A DNA stretch of 64,000 bases from Cerasicoccus sp. TK19100 (lineage in GTDB: Bacteria; Verrucomicrobiota; Verrucomicrobiia; Opitutales; Cerasicoccaceae). The notes under the pieces were generated by a model. The model did no database searches. It worked only from the letters and a program-made list of their open reading frames with translations, and was not told the origin of the DNA. Both the position numbers and the translations under genes were made by a program. Positions 20,001 through 25,168 of this stretch are shown one piece after another. Numbering within the stretch: the stretch's first letter is position 1; every line of letters starts with the position of its first letter. Where the stretch lies: NCBI RefSeq assembly GCF_027257155.1, contig NZ_JAPWDU010000003.1:682001-746000 (forward strand), in the 5' to 3' direction.

Positions 20001-22311
20001 TGGACGTCGTTCGGCGACCATTGACCAAGAAGGCAAGCGCACAGAATACGTTTACGACGGCCTGGGCCGCTTGGTCACCGTCCTGCAGCCGGACCCGGAT
20101 GCCGCAGCTGCCTTTATCGAAACGCATTACGGCTACGATGAGCTTGGCAATCAGATTAGCCAGACCGATGCCGAAGGCCGCACCACATATTACCAATACG
20201 ACTCGCTCGGCCGCCGTGTGGCGCGAACTCTCCCCGAGGGCCAGACCGAGACTTACACGTATTACAACGACGGTGCGCTCAAGACCCGGACGGACTTCAA
20301 CGGCTACACGACCACCTACGAATACGACAAGCTCAACCGGATGACGGCCAGCATCGCGGACCCGACCCACCCATCGCTGGAGCTGCCGCATGCCGCCGCG
20401 CGCATCGACTTCGTTTACACGGATTCCGGGCAGCGCCGCAGTGCGACGGTCACCAATGCCGATGGCGTGGTGCTGGATTATCAAGAGTGGCTCTACGACG
20501 AGCGTGATCGCTTGACCGATCACCTGACGCCGCGTGGCGACCTGAGCTACACTTACGACGCTTCGGGGAACCTCAAAAGCGTCGACTCGGGCAATGTCAA
20601 TGGGGTCGAGCTGGCGTATGATTACGATGTGCTCAACCGTCTCGAAACCGTCTACGACGCCGGGGCCGCCCAGCCCGCGCTGGAGCACGACTATGGTTAC
20701 GACGACGTGGGCAACCTCCAATCGCTGGCCTACGCTAACGGCGTCACCCACACGTGGACGTATAACAGTCTCAACCGTCTGACGAATCTGGTGCAGTCGA
20801 GTGGCTCGGGCACGCTCTATGGCTACACCTATGAGCTGCGTGATTCCGGTCACCGTAGCCGCCAGACTGAAACTTCAGGCCGCGTGGTCGACTACACCTA
20901 CGACAATCTCTATCGCCTCACCTCGGAGACGATCACGAACGACCCATTCGCGGTCAATGGCGTGTCGTCTTGGACCTATGACGATGTCGGCAACCGCCTG
21001 ACGCAAACTTCCACGCTGCCCGACATCGCTGCGCAAAATGAGACCTACTCCGACAACGACTGGCTCGACGGCGCCATTTACGACGACAACGGCAACACTA
21101 CCCTGGAAGATGGCAACGCCGACGTCTATGACTTCATGAACCGCCTCGTGCGCCGCACGACATCAGGCGGCTCGGTGATTGACATCACCTACGATGCGGA
21201 CGGCAACCGCATCACCAAGTCAGCGCCGGCGGGCGTCACCCACTACCTAGTGGACATGAACAACCTCACCGGCTACGCGCAGGTCTTGGAAGAGCTCGAC
21301 AGCACGCTCACCACGGAGCGCGTCTATACTTACGGCCTCGACCTCATTGCCCAGCATCAGCTCATGCCGGTCGACGCCCCCACGGGCTGGGAAACCAGCT
21401 ACTACCTCTATGACGGCCTCGGCACCGTCCGCGCCCTGGCCGACGAAAATGGTTCGATCTCAGACGCCTACACCTACGACGCCTGGGGCAACTTGATTAA
21501 TACTCAGGGACTGACACCCAACAGCTACCTCTTCACTGGTGAGCAGTGGGACCACGACCTGGGCATGTATTTCCTCAGAGCGCGATACATGAACCCCGAG
21601 ACGGGCAGGTTCCATACACTGGATACGTTCGAGGGGCGGAATGCTGATCCGCTGACGCTACATAAGTATCTTTATGCGCATGCGAATCCGGTGATGTTTG
21701 TGGATCCAAGTGGCAATGAAACAATTGCAGGGCTAATGATTGGTTTTTCTGTTAAGCAAGTTTTAGCCGCATCTGTTGCGCTAACGTTTGCATATATGTG
21801 GGCTGTTAGTCCACAATTTCGATTGCAAGTTTTAAATGCCAGTGGTCAAGCCGTTGCTCTTTTAAAAAGCAATTTGAACAAAATGAGGACGGCTATTAGA
21901 GATGTAGCGAAGAAAATTGGCGAAACGGTTAAGAAGGTCTTGAGAATGCCAAAGTTCTTCGTCATCAAATCAATTATGCCTCAAATTTACAGCTTCAATG
22001 TTGGGGCCTTAGCCACGAATCCATCTTGGCATGTTCTCAGATATAATGGGATTCGAAGCCCAAGAACCAAGTCCAATCGGAGATGGATTATGAGGACTTA
22101 CCGACATCTCAGAGCAGCGGCTCCTAAGGGGTATCAGTTAGATGAGTTTCCATTTGCTTCCACTCATCGAGGGGGACCATTCGGTCCTGCCCTAGGGCGC
22201 ATGGTTCAAGCTAGTGATAATAGAAAGCAGGGGGGATACTTAGGAGCATTTTATCTCTTACGCTTGAAAGGAAAGTCTCAACCGTTTTTAGTTGTTCCTG
22301 TAGGTATATAA
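2092..22311 (+). CDS. giant Sec-exported PKD/LamG/cadherin-like/RHS polymorphic toxin
   Basis: A single uninterrupted frame of about 6,739 residues. The ATG at 2092 is chosen because it starts a clean signal peptide (MRFFITLFVSLFALSSPVLA, cut before K21); an in-frame TTG at 2053 adds 13 non-signal residues. Domains in order, approximate residues: PKD 84-163; LamG 172-393; PKD 398-478; Ig-like 482-582; cadherin/VCBS-like repeats 583-1873, with thirteen VNDAP-type junctions; a beta-propeller-like section 1880-2250 (SVWVANF, NVWVTKD, HVWVSHS repeats); alternating PKD-like and seven LamG domains 2464-4717; Ig-like domains to 5217; RHS/YD repeats 5218-6480; the RHS core ending in KYLYAHANPVMFVDPSG at 6542; toxin tip 6543-6739. 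The tip holds a hydrophobic segment, then DEFPFASTHRGG, SDNRKQGG and LGAFY, which match NucA/NucB-type DNases. By analogy with WapA/Rhs proteins it should be exported and deliver the tip to neighbouring cells. The next ORF begins at the base after the stop. Confidence 0.93.
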   Translation: MRFFITLFVSLFALSSPVLAKSKHQSRDGGGDFWFWNNAFSKGNGPDNCVEYYSWGYYGKKKRHSCWNWWCDDDDEPVDEAPEAVLYADPLEGYQPLKVWFSAKLSEDDYGVTSVSWDFGDGSYSTEDALWYEYTQPGDYTVTLTVWDWAGQSDTETLTVTVLPLPAQRVVEGILAYYDFSSGAGDTVFDRSQTGESINLLMDDPRKTAWLECGGLALEEPTMVQSYGSADKIINSVKHSHEITVELWVDPAETQPGDGGMLFQIATVGPNNAKLDVVRWNNLYRVRYRSKEHGKENKIYSSVGCAGSGLTHIVFTREHRHHKGRLYINGERVATAKMTGTIFSRNEPYAVGLGADLDNGAWPWLGDYFLSAVYGRALSEDEVMQNYLAGLPSDNSVQAVITADPVSGDAPLTVNFSAEDSSSCHGAIVDYAWDFGDGATGSGLSVSHDYLEGGLFEAVLTVTAGDGAIASSTVLIDVAVPNLPPAIAIQSPVSGQTYTDAEIPTFAALASDSDGSVVSVEFFIDGASIGAGILNATTGYYELSLASPLSAQEDVYLVAAMATDDDGATGLSQDVGFRVESANAAPTVENVTFTMLEDGILSWSLTGQDANGDALTLAIVDAPASGELLAINQEPGENVLTGQYVPPANAFGEVTFTYEASDGQLSSNIGTVIVDVQAVNDAPTGSLPPVTVAEDSDPTIIDLLTAFSDVDDGVGALTFSVQSNSNPGLVTPSISSSSLSLLYAADAEGLSSIVIRGTDPAGDYVDVAFAVTVSDVNDAPVITSSPVTSVDEGTPYSYTITAEDIDAGDVVTITTGSLPAWLSFDGDTLSGTPENTDVGDYSINVAATDADGAMDAQVFTLVVNNVNDAPVALAASLATDEDTALNGTLSGSDDDGDALAFAAATQPVHGALLINPDGSFTYTPVADYNGPDSFTFKVSDASETSDPALVSLTIHPINDLPTAAVEPFTVDEDTPTPVTVNASDVDGDTLAAAISSVSGGTLTGDLLSGYVFTPDENYFGAASFEIEISDGNGGVVTLTEDFTINAINDAPVADALSVETDEDSPIAITLTGSDIDGDSLIYAIVTAPANGSLSGTAPNLTYTPSENYFGEDSFTFTVDDGAETSAVAAVSITVTPVNDAPAFSSAPITVVDEDAAYSYLVSVDDVDAGDTVTITASVLPTWLTFDGTTLSGTPTNDEVGDHDVVLTATDVAGDSVTQSFVIAVINVNDAPVATAATFTTAEDVALSDALSGSDDDGDELTFAVVDSPEHGLVVLNADGSFTYTPSENYFGEDSFTFTVDDGAETSGVAAVSITVTPVNDAPAFSSSPITTVNEDAAYSYLVSVDDVDAGDTVTITASVLPTWLTFDGTTLSGTPTNDEVGDHDVVLTATDVAGDSVTQSFVIAVINVNDTPVATAATFTTAEDVALSDALSGSDDDGDELTFAVVDSPEHGLVVLNTDGSFTYTPAENYFGEDSFTFTVDDGAETSAVAAVSITVTPVNDAPVALADSFEVDEDTSFAGQLAGTDVEEDVLTYAIVTQPSHGSVALGAAGAYEYTPAPNYDGPDSFQFTVSDGAITSPAAEVTIEVRGVNDDPVASVDPFTVTEDTPTPIVVVASDLDGDVLTATILSAENGVLTGNLTDGFLFTPDADYYGAASFAIEIDDGNGGLVTLNESFLIQPANDGPSIVLNDFSTNEDTLYAGSFSVDDMDGDALTVSVQAEPTNGVLTLNTDNTFSYLPSENYFGTDSFTLAVNDGETEVTATANIAVLPVNDAPVALDQTVQTDENVAASITLAGTDVEGSPLTFRISSLPLQGVITKANGQEIASTSVEITAADLPLIYTPPSGFFQVDRFYFVANDGDLDSAEAKVLVSVTPEPRTKTYTVQDDFREGFLENLTTQEDPNYLTTQENLESFNYMWMPIYTRGTIARIDIYTGQVIGEYWTEPNHDYWSIPENPGDPYPSRVALDAQGSVWVANFRTGSIVKIVTPESEQWVDRNGNGELDTSSGLGDLRFWGASTLPENAADVATDELVVMHIETGISQLRFITIDQFNNIWAAGTGGSGWKYFDGETGELLRTEPNNGYGGYGGYIFNDTIFSAGSKFLHWNVNDPIGNTNANWDGVVGGNWSSARDSQGNVWVTKDWHDYIYKYSEDGELIGRYKHGSRWSMGIAIDSNDHVWVSHSHCSKSVGHLLPDGTWVGNVTVANHGPVDLAFDRRGFLWVSGTPGIVQRINTQGGPIGADGVTPVGEVDLQTPWLKGPLWTYGKFTGRSTELTPGAGSWRVTYDSEIPSAQWGSVVWNAYLCNDSDVEVRVRLSENGVNFDEWQTLTLEEPIPAGMGRYIQVEASLTSASTGHRAILNDLTVGTLGYDEPVADRFWTVDPGDDIDGLWPETIQLRGALCRSDHEIEIDPTYSWTQISGPGVITFNDSSSIAPAIVSVTQPGDYVVRFTGEFEGEVRSQDLNIHLVPFNKAPYVNGGDNFFVRGPNVAAQLQGVVRDDGLPEGEALNVTWRKAFGPGGEETVNFSDISDPEATVTFTEAGIYLLELVANDSEFETVKCVEVRVGASCEANISGGLYAWWQANCDHIDHIHGNVGFPENYLDENDEPEPAFADGEVAAGFLFDGVDDRITVFESPSLDIGGLRGLSFEFWVKPDRSRDDTLLEFAELDATGVSIRTYSGDGIIFDVVGEDGTSHAISVDSGLSIGNWNHVAAIWNRGTGLAEIYINGTWRTGVRFAETDFIANTKGDLFFGSNRDNNDAFDGVMDEITMYNRAINPDEVWAIYSAGEIGKCPPNTNLAPEVDAGGLYVLQDISQSLRLNGFVSDDGVPAGFPVEHFWEVSSGPGDIVYLEGDEASLDPLVQFTAEGYYSLSLYATDGEYVLEDVATIVVGQPCEVDAPDSLVAWFKGEGTTQDATGANNGYAINGIAYADGKVGQAMQFNGSRSIRVFSSPEIDLNNSAEGFTIEFWVQPGQDASRNIFSYNELGDTGLSMWFRHLDMGGNFGDDTRYEWYIEQPGGATRIELFDSQILPVVFNRYHFALVYDRTLGVLRMFRDAQLVAETTVGDIEIPTQGDLYIGGYTSWTKFNGLLDEFSIYNQPLAPEEIGAIYAADTVGKCLPSNNQAPVVSAGQDSGLVTSADRLRLQGVVTDDGLPESQSLSISWRQIDGPDGVVFADPSEPQTTATFPEEGLYELELVASDGLKRSSDVVVVQVGAGCGLGASSSLVGWWPGNRNFEDVINGNHGGPVRMSFTNGHVGSAMSFDGTGLVRIAQSDETDLGASAEGFTIDFWVKPGVDASRTVFEFVDPDVSGPRMGFWHEDRGGNFGDDTQNHWFIEQPGGTTLEAVGPVLPVVFDLYHIALVYDRQAGSMRMYRNAVLDAEVIVGDIPIPTKKDLYLGGYPDRGNKFSGYLDEFSIYDRPLQPEQIASTYAAGSTGKCLPTDNAAPSVYAGEDTGILSSTGSLNLSGAVSDDGKPGESPLTIRWTLLNGPASVSFADPFNPTTSVSFTSDGTYELQLSASDGLATSVDVVVVQVGQSCTLGADTDLVAWWPGNRNYDDVIGGHHGGPVRMNFANGHVGSAMHFDGSGYVRVNASPDLDVGHSSDGFTIEFWSDIDADRSASFFGWLGVDGYMNIFHRDMNGGFGDDTRYELNIDQADGSRVSLVGATLEDFNGWRHLAIVYDPETDLLRLYLNAEIYAETIVADLTAPTDGELYLGGYITWSKTIGKLDEFSVYRRALMPEEVSAIYEAGVVGKCLPTANDAPVVYAGEDTGVTGIGVNLTLQGNVVDDGLPGTSELEIAWTQLNGPGTAIFADSSSPVSSVNFSSEGIYELQLSAHDGLDLATDVVVVQVGPGCGLGLSDSLVGWWPGNRSYEDIIFDNDGRPVRMSFTDGHVGSAMNFDGSGYVRIAQSAETDLGASLDGFTIDFWVKPAADASKNVFGFVGPDNSGPRMWFWHEDRGGNFGDDTQYHWRIEQPDGSLISVDGPVLPVVYDLYHIALVYDRAAGVLRMYRNAQLDTELIVGDIPIPTQHDLYLGGYADWGNKFDGYLDEFSIYNRPLLPEEIAATFAAGTTGKCLPTENEAPQVYAGEDIGILTSAGPLTLTGSVTDDGLPGEGALSIVWSLLNGPAPVVFGDVSDPATTASFSADGTYELQLSASDGLATSVDVLVVQVGQSCTLGADTDLVAWWPGNRNYDDVIGGHHGGPVRMSFADGHVASAMRFDGTGYVRVDASSDLDVGHSSDGFTIEFWGDIDADRSASFFGWLGADGYINIFHRDMNGSFGNDTRYELNIDQANGSRVSLVGATLDEYDGWRHFAVVYDPETDLLRLYLNAEVYAEAIVADLTAPTDGELYLGGYITWSKFNGKLDEFSVYRRALMPEEVGGLYAAGEVGKCLPGANEAPVVFAGNDIAVSAVGESVELGGHVVDDGLPGASILDTAWTQLNGPGVATLVDPASPTSSVSFSAEGVYELELSAHDGQAQSSDVVVVQVGPGCGLGASDALVGWWPGNRSYEDVASGNDGGPVRMSFSDGHVGSAMNFDGSGYVRIAQSAETDLGASLDGFAIDFWVKPAADASKNVFGFVGPDNSGPRMWFWHEDRGGHFGDDTQYHWRIEQPDGSLISIDGPVLPVVYDLFHIALVYDRAAGALRMYRNAQLDTELIVGDIPIPTQHDLYLGGYADWGNKFDGYLDEFSIYDRPLTQAEVTATYSMGASGKCLTDPVNRAPQLQLGQDITLRRPTTQVTVTASAFDDGLPTGTLSGTWAQLSGPAGVSFSDANPVFDVSGKDTLLNFPAEGVYELQLSVTDGEFSVTDSLIVSVLPPINQAPTVELGDPFEVSILDGAALAGIVTDDGFNEGAQLTGRWLKQSGPGSVTFNQPINDFGTLVGTPRNEPLSTNASFSEAGAYVLAYQLTDGEFTVRDTQVVTVIEPENLPPMITVSGGATIHLANSTPLIATATDDGLPVSGSLTYQWRKISGPGAAVFENALALETNVSFTQRGIYQIEFSASDGAKTGSESVTISVIDPPYVELDLTNNGVVIAADQVFPFSAFTYDIQDGVSSVEFFANGDSIGFGNRVPNSDTYRLSLAGSSLPLNTPLDITVTSTDSLGDSATDGGLRITVLDGNVPNPDALITSPTEGQEITAPTDVIGSVTSDILDNYVLETRLKNTSDWTVIGSGTEAIEDGTIGSFDPTLLRNGIYDIRLTATDLLGRSVSDTISVVVDTGMKIGHFTLAFEDLSIPVSGIPVQLLRAYDSRGALQGDFGLGWDLGIRTVQVYENRTIGARWVQDSRGSGLGQRLFYSPAEPIVVSVVLGDDQVEQFEAYSPTENAAIIGQWPFAAQISFRPINGSVGQLSHEEAGINFSIIDSGDGTFQFDDFEGVYDPDEYVYTSPDGTKLEIQEIVGLRKVTDRNQNILTITESSITHSSGKSITFTRDAAGRITEITDPDGGVLRYTYDAQGRLSRFTDRTGTDTQSPLYGLYTEFRYQNANFPNHLTSIIDPRGIEAIASEYDGDGRLIVQKDADGNEIGFVHDIPNRKETITDRLGNVTVHEYDLQGNVVATTTVDPNNPDGPGLTTTYEYDANRNETRIVDPLGNVTEMAYDLATNNLLTETQYVKGGDGNPVAMTTTYTYDNFSNPLTITDAEGKVTDFDYDPATGDLLTMTDAEDNPTSFTYDGAGNLKTMTDADGNVTTNTYNGSGYVTLTQVRDADGVLLSSSTFTYDGRGNQTSQSQRRTLYDQQGNVLGTENVTTQFAYDREDRVIRTTFHDGTFTTTTYNDFGQVATQTDQENETTFMFYDDRGNLTRTAYPDNTEERTYYDLENRRVAMTDRRGYTTYFVYDELGRMIATIFPDATTPDPATLDLSDSLDILGNADLADNPMSETLYDEIGRVAFSFDERGNPTTYEYDPNCGCSGRRGTVTNALNQTTSFAYSLNGNQLSVTDANLHTTQFEYDDLNRPTKTIFHDNTITETVYDELGRRSATIDQEGKRTEYVYDGLGRLVTVLQPDPDAAAAFIETHYGYDELGNQISQTDAEGRTTYYQYDSLGRRVARTLPEGQTETYTYYNDGALKTRTDFNGYTTTYEYDKLNRMTASIADPTHPSLELPHAAARIDFVYTDSGQRRSATVTNADGVVLDYQEWLYDERDRLTDHLTPRGDLSYTYDASGNLKSVDSGNVNGVELAYDYDVLNRLETVYDAGAAQPALEHDYGYDDVGNLQSLAYANGVTHTWTYNSLNRLTNLVQSSGSGTLYGYTYELRDSGHRSRQTETSGRVVDYTYDNLYRLTSETITNDPFAVNGVSSWTYDDVGNRLTQTSTLPDIAAQNETYSDNDWLDGAIYDDNGNTTLEDGNADVYDFMNRLVRRTTSGGSVIDITYDADGNRITKSAPAGVTHYLVDMNNLTGYAQVLEELDSTLTTERVYTYGLDLIAQHQLMPVDAPTGWETSYYLYDGLGTVRALADENGSISDAYTYDAWGNLINTQGLTPNSYLFTGEQWDHDLGMYFLRARYMNPETGRFHTLDTFEGRNADPLTLHKYLYAHANPVMFVDPSGNETIAGLMIGFSVKQVLAASVALTFAYMWAVSPQFRLQVLNASGQAVALLKSNLNKMRTAIRDVAKKIGETVKKVLRMPKFFVIKSIMPQIYSFNVGALATNPSWHVLRYNGIRSPRTKSNRRWIMRTYRHLRAAAPKGYQLDEFPFASTHRGGPFGPALGRMVQASDNRKQGGYLGAFYLLRLKGKSQPFLVVPVGI
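5395..6597 (+). repeat. 543-bp tandem duplication in the cadherin-like region
   Basis: Two nearly identical 543-bp (181-codon) units lie at 5395-5937 and 5938-6480, followed by a partial third start to about 6597. Each unit holds two cadherin-like repeats. Only scattered substitutions separate them, so the duplication is recent or kept uniform by recombination. Confidence 0.85.
11730..16230 (+). repeat. higher-order LamG repeat array (A-B-A-B-A)
   Basis: Five consecutive PKD-like plus LamG modules of about 960 bp alternate between two sequence types. Type A reads LVGWWPGNR and starts near 11750, 13663 and 15580. Type B reads LVAWWPGNRNYDDVIGG and starts near 12713 and 14630. A copies are closest to A copies and B to B, so the array grew by duplicating an A-B unit of about 1.9 kb. 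Confidence 0.85.
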
Positions 22312-22737
22312 ATGATGAAAAAAATATCTTTCAGAGGAATTGAATTTATTCTGCCACCTGGGCTGTCTGTAAAAAGTAAGCTCCCAAATTTTTATGCTGA
22401 GAACAAAAGTGGTAGTGTAACTTTTGTGTTCGATCTCAAATTTGACAATGAATCCTATTTTGAATCTTTAAGCATGCTTCGTGAGAATTTTGGAGTTAAT
22501 GAAATGCTTAAAAGTACGATTATTCGCGAAGGTGAGGTCTCATCTCCTGTGATCGGATATGAAAAAATTATTCACCATAGGATAGTTAATAATTTAAACG
22601 ATCCTGGAAATCACAGTTGGGCTTTAGCTCTTTCGCATAATAATTTTTCTATTTTTATTGAGCTAAATGCAGAGGGCAGTTATGAGTCTATGCGGGATTA
22701 TTGGGAAAAAATAGTTGACTCCATAAAAATCAGCTAG
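22312..22737 (+). CDS. putative immunity protein for the NucA/NucB-like tip
   Basis: A 141-residue soluble protein starting with two ATG codons at the base after the giant gene's stop, so the two are almost certainly co-translated. I do not recognise the family; the C-terminal YWEKIVDSIKIS faintly recalls DcrB/PsbP-like folds, which is weak. The position directly after an Rhs toxin tip, small size, lack of a signal peptide and A+T-rich composition shared with the tip are the standard signs of a cognate immunity protein. It would bind and block the nuclease tip in the producing cell. The role is inferred from context. Confidence 0.75.
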   Translation: MMKKISFRGIEFILPPGLSVKSKLPNFYAENKSGSVTFVFDLKFDNESYFESLSMLRENFGVNEMLKSTIIREGEVSSPVIGYEKIIHHRIVNNLNDPGNHSWALALSHNNFSIFIELNAEGSYESMRDYWEKIVDSIKIS

Positions 22738-23063
22738 GGTCAGCGTAATTAAATGAAAAGTCAAACTACAGGCCAACCATAGCCGAGGATATGCCAAATG
22801 ACTTTCGTGCTTAAACGTTTTTGCGCAATGAACAGGTTCTCAGCTACCAACCCTCCTTGTTTTCAGGAGCTAATATCACCTACATCTGACTGAACGACCA
22901 AAAAACCTAGCCTTCCGCGTGGTGCTGTCCCGGTTAAACAGTCATGCTCCTGCGTTTTTCAGCTAGCAGGCTCTCGGCTCAAATTCGGTAATGGCGCGAC
23001 TGTTCATGCTATTTAGGCGTTAAATTGCCCCGTTCTTGGCAGCAGTCAATTGTTCTTTGACTT
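22738..23063. other. intergenic gap between toxin module 1 and orphan cassette 2
   Basis: I see no gene, terminator or transposon end here. It starts with a short motif shared with the 3' flanks of the other two immunity genes (22736-22754). RHS-core homology begins abruptly at about 23064. Confidence 0.5.
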
Positions 23064-24415
23064 CCTCCTACGACCTCGTCGGCAACCGTCTAACGCAAAC
23101 TTCCACGCTGCCCGACATCGCAGCGCAAAATGAGACCTACTCTGACAACGATTGGCTCGACGGCACCATTTACGACGACAATGGCAATACCACCTTGGAA
23201 GATGGCAACACCGACGTCTATGACTTCATGAACCGTCTCGTGCGCCGCACGACATCAGGCGGCTCGGTGATCGACATCACCTACGATGCCGATGGCAACC
23301 GGATCACCAAGTCAGCGTCGGCGGGCGTCACCCACTACCTGGTGGACATGAACAACCTCACCGGCTATGCACAGGTTTTGGAAGAGCTCGATAGCACGCT
23401 CACCACCGAGCGAGTCTACACCTACGGCCTCGACCTTATCGCCCAGCATCAACTCATGCCGGTCGATGCGCCCACTGGCTGGGAAACGAGCTACTACCTC
23501 TATGACGGCCTCGGCACCGTCCGCGCCCTGGCCGACGAAAACGGCCTAATCAGCGACGCCTATACCTACGACGCCTGGGGCAACCTGATTAATACTCAGG
23601 GACTGACACCCAATAGCTACCTCTTCACCGGTGAGCAGTGGGACCACGACTTGGGGATGTATTTCCTAAGGGCCAGATATATGAACACGGAGACAGGAAG
23701 GTTCCATACACTAGATACCTTCGAGGGCCGAAATGTCGACCCGCAGACGCTGCATAAATACCTGTATGCCCATGGGAACCCTGTATTTGGTTTTGATCCA
23801 AGTGGCTATCAGGCCGTTTCGATTAACGATATGGCGATTGGTGTGGCAATTGCAGGCTCTTTGGCACTATTGGCAGTTCCAAGCTTCCTCGATTCCTTAC
23901 ATCATGTTGGAGAAAGTCTCATTACGTGGGCCGTTGGTGCTGCCGTAGATGGTGTTACTTCAGCTATAACTACAGCGGTCCTTCTTGCACACGCTTTTGT
24001 CCATTCTACTTCTCAGGCTATAAAAAATGCTGCAGAAAAACTTAAAAAACAATTGAGAAGGATTCGATGCAAAGGGCGTTTATTGTTCCATTATACAGAC
24101 CCTGCTTCTGCTGTAGCAATTGGAGCTTCGCGTGTGCTTCGCCCAAGTCGTGGTTTTGGAGCTGGTTTTCCTGCGGGTGCATACGCCTCGGATATTTGGC
24201 CAATAGATTTTACTTATACTCAGCGTACGTTGTCTATGGGCTTCTACGGCCATCCAGGCCGCGATGTAAGTGCGTTTGTTGCATTTTGTTCTAGACGCTT
24301 CACTCCAGCACCTGGCGGTGGGATTGGAAGGGTTACGCACTACGTTGCTCGATCAAAAACATTAGTTCCTATTGACGTAAAGCTCGCTGGCCCTAACCTA
24401 ATGCCTCCAAGATGA
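23036..24415 (+). CDS. orphan RHS core fragment with HYD1-type ADP-ribosyltransferase tip
   Basis: RHS homology starts at about 23064, matching the giant gene from about 20970. It continues through the core end (HKYLYAHGNPVFGFDPSG, near 23811). A new tip of about 200 residues follows. The tip opens with hydrophobic stretches, then carries LLFHYTDPASAVAIGAS, LRPS and AGAYASDIWP. These match the HYD1-signature ADP-ribosyltransferase toxins (Tox-ART-HYD1), which use NAD to modify a target. There is no ATG or export signal: the frame opens with a TTG at 23036 in non-homologous DNA, so as it stands it is probably not translated. It is best read as a stored cassette that could replace the tip of the giant gene by recombination in the shared core. 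A small ORF follows nine bases later. Confidence 0.8.
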   Translation: MAAVNCSLTSSYDLVGNRLTQTSTLPDIAAQNETYSDNDWLDGTIYDDNGNTTLEDGNTDVYDFMNRLVRRTTSGGSVIDITYDADGNRITKSASAGVTHYLVDMNNLTGYAQVLEELDSTLTTERVYTYGLDLIAQHQLMPVDAPTGWETSYYLYDGLGTVRALADENGLISDAYTYDAWGNLINTQGLTPNSYLFTGEQWDHDLGMYFLRARYMNTETGRFHTLDTFEGRNVDPQTLHKYLYAHGNPVFGFDPSGYQAVSINDMAIGVAIAGSLALLAVPSFLDSLHHVGESLITWAVGAAVDGVTSAITTAVLLAHAFVHSTSQAIKNAAEKLKKQLRRIRCKGRLLFHYTDPASAVAIGASRVLRPSRGFGAGFPAGAYASDIWPIDFTYTQRTLSMGFYGHPGRDVSAFVAFCSRRFTPAPGGGIGRVTHYVARSKTLVPIDVKLAGPNLMPPR

Positions 24416-24424
24416 TTTTTAGAG

Positions 24425-24763
24425 ATGAAACTAATAGTTGATGTTGATAAAATTAATGACGGTAGAGAAGAGTCTCTACTGCATAGAGAAATTGAAGCGA
24501 AGAATGATCCAGTTGAATCGATCTTCGATTTTTCAATTGGCGACTATCCAGTCGGGTTGATGGTAACTTGCGATCCGTTAACAGGTGGGATTGTTGGCCT
24601 TTTGGGAGATGGTGATATACTAAAAAAAGAAACTGCAGCTTACGAAAATACTTATTTAAACGTATCTTGTAATGTTGAGGATGAAACGCCTTTAAGTATT
24701 TGTTTCCGCTATAAAGAATTTGAGCTGCAACTTAACTTCTCAACGGTTGGTCTTAGATTTTAA
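24425..24763 (+). CDS. putative immunity protein for the HYD1-like tip
   Basis: A 112-residue acidic soluble protein, ATG at 24425, nine bases after the cassette 2 toxin stop. No family recognised; it is not similar to the other two putative immunity proteins here. The toxin-then-small-ORF order, the tight spacing and A+T-rich composition support an immunity role. It may be translated from an internal promoter even if the truncated toxin is silent, which is the usual reason orphan immunity genes persist. That last point is inference. Confidence 0.7.
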   Translation: MKLIVDVDKINDGREESLLHREIEAKNDPVESIFDFSIGDYPVGLMVTCDPLTGGIVGLLGDGDILKKETAAYENTYLNVSCNVEDETPLSICFRYKEFELQLNFSTVGLRF

Positions 24764-25138
24764 ATTCACGAACTAGGGCGAAGGGGGCGAACGTTAAATT
24801 CTAGGTAAGTTAAAGGGTCGAACGTAGAAAGTAGAATCCCACTCCTTATTCCTCTTTGGATTTCCTGATCAGTTCTTGAGAATGCATGACAGGGAGAGGG
24901 TCGCTCGGCTCCGTGGTGGAAAACACCCGAGCAGAAAAGAACTCCAGCGGGACTTTAGCACTGTGACAAAAAGGCATTAGGATCGTTTTGGGCAAACGAT
25001 GGTAATCATTTTTGAAAAGAGATTAGGATGTGTTGGAGCAATAGATGGTAATGTGTTACTCCAGCAGATGGTAATGTGATGCCCCAAGACATTAGGTTAT
25101 GTTGGTCCAGCAGATGGGGATGTGTTGCTCCGGTCTAG
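24764..25138. other. gap with short degenerate direct repeats before orphan cassette 3
   Basis: No gene. The 5' end carries two copies of a GGGTCGAACGTAGAA-like motif (24782-24800 and 24812-24829). The 3' end (about 24974-25131) holds degenerate repeats: ATTAGG followed by a TGTTGG-like block, and the AGATGGTAATGTG block at about 25044, 25074 and 25111. RHS homology starts at about 25139, directly after them. They may be remnants of a mobile-element end, but no transposase is visible. Confidence 0.5.
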
Positions 25139-25168
25139 ACCACGACGCTATACGAGGAGCTTGGCCGG

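Noticed and set aside
19480-20853. Long open frame on the minus strand opposite the RHS core
   Set aside because: It mirrors the codon bias of the strong plus-strand RHS repeats, has low-complexity Val/Arg/Ile-rich sequence and no family marks.
24974-25138. A complete insertion sequence
   Set aside because: Repeats only; no transposase frame within several kb.
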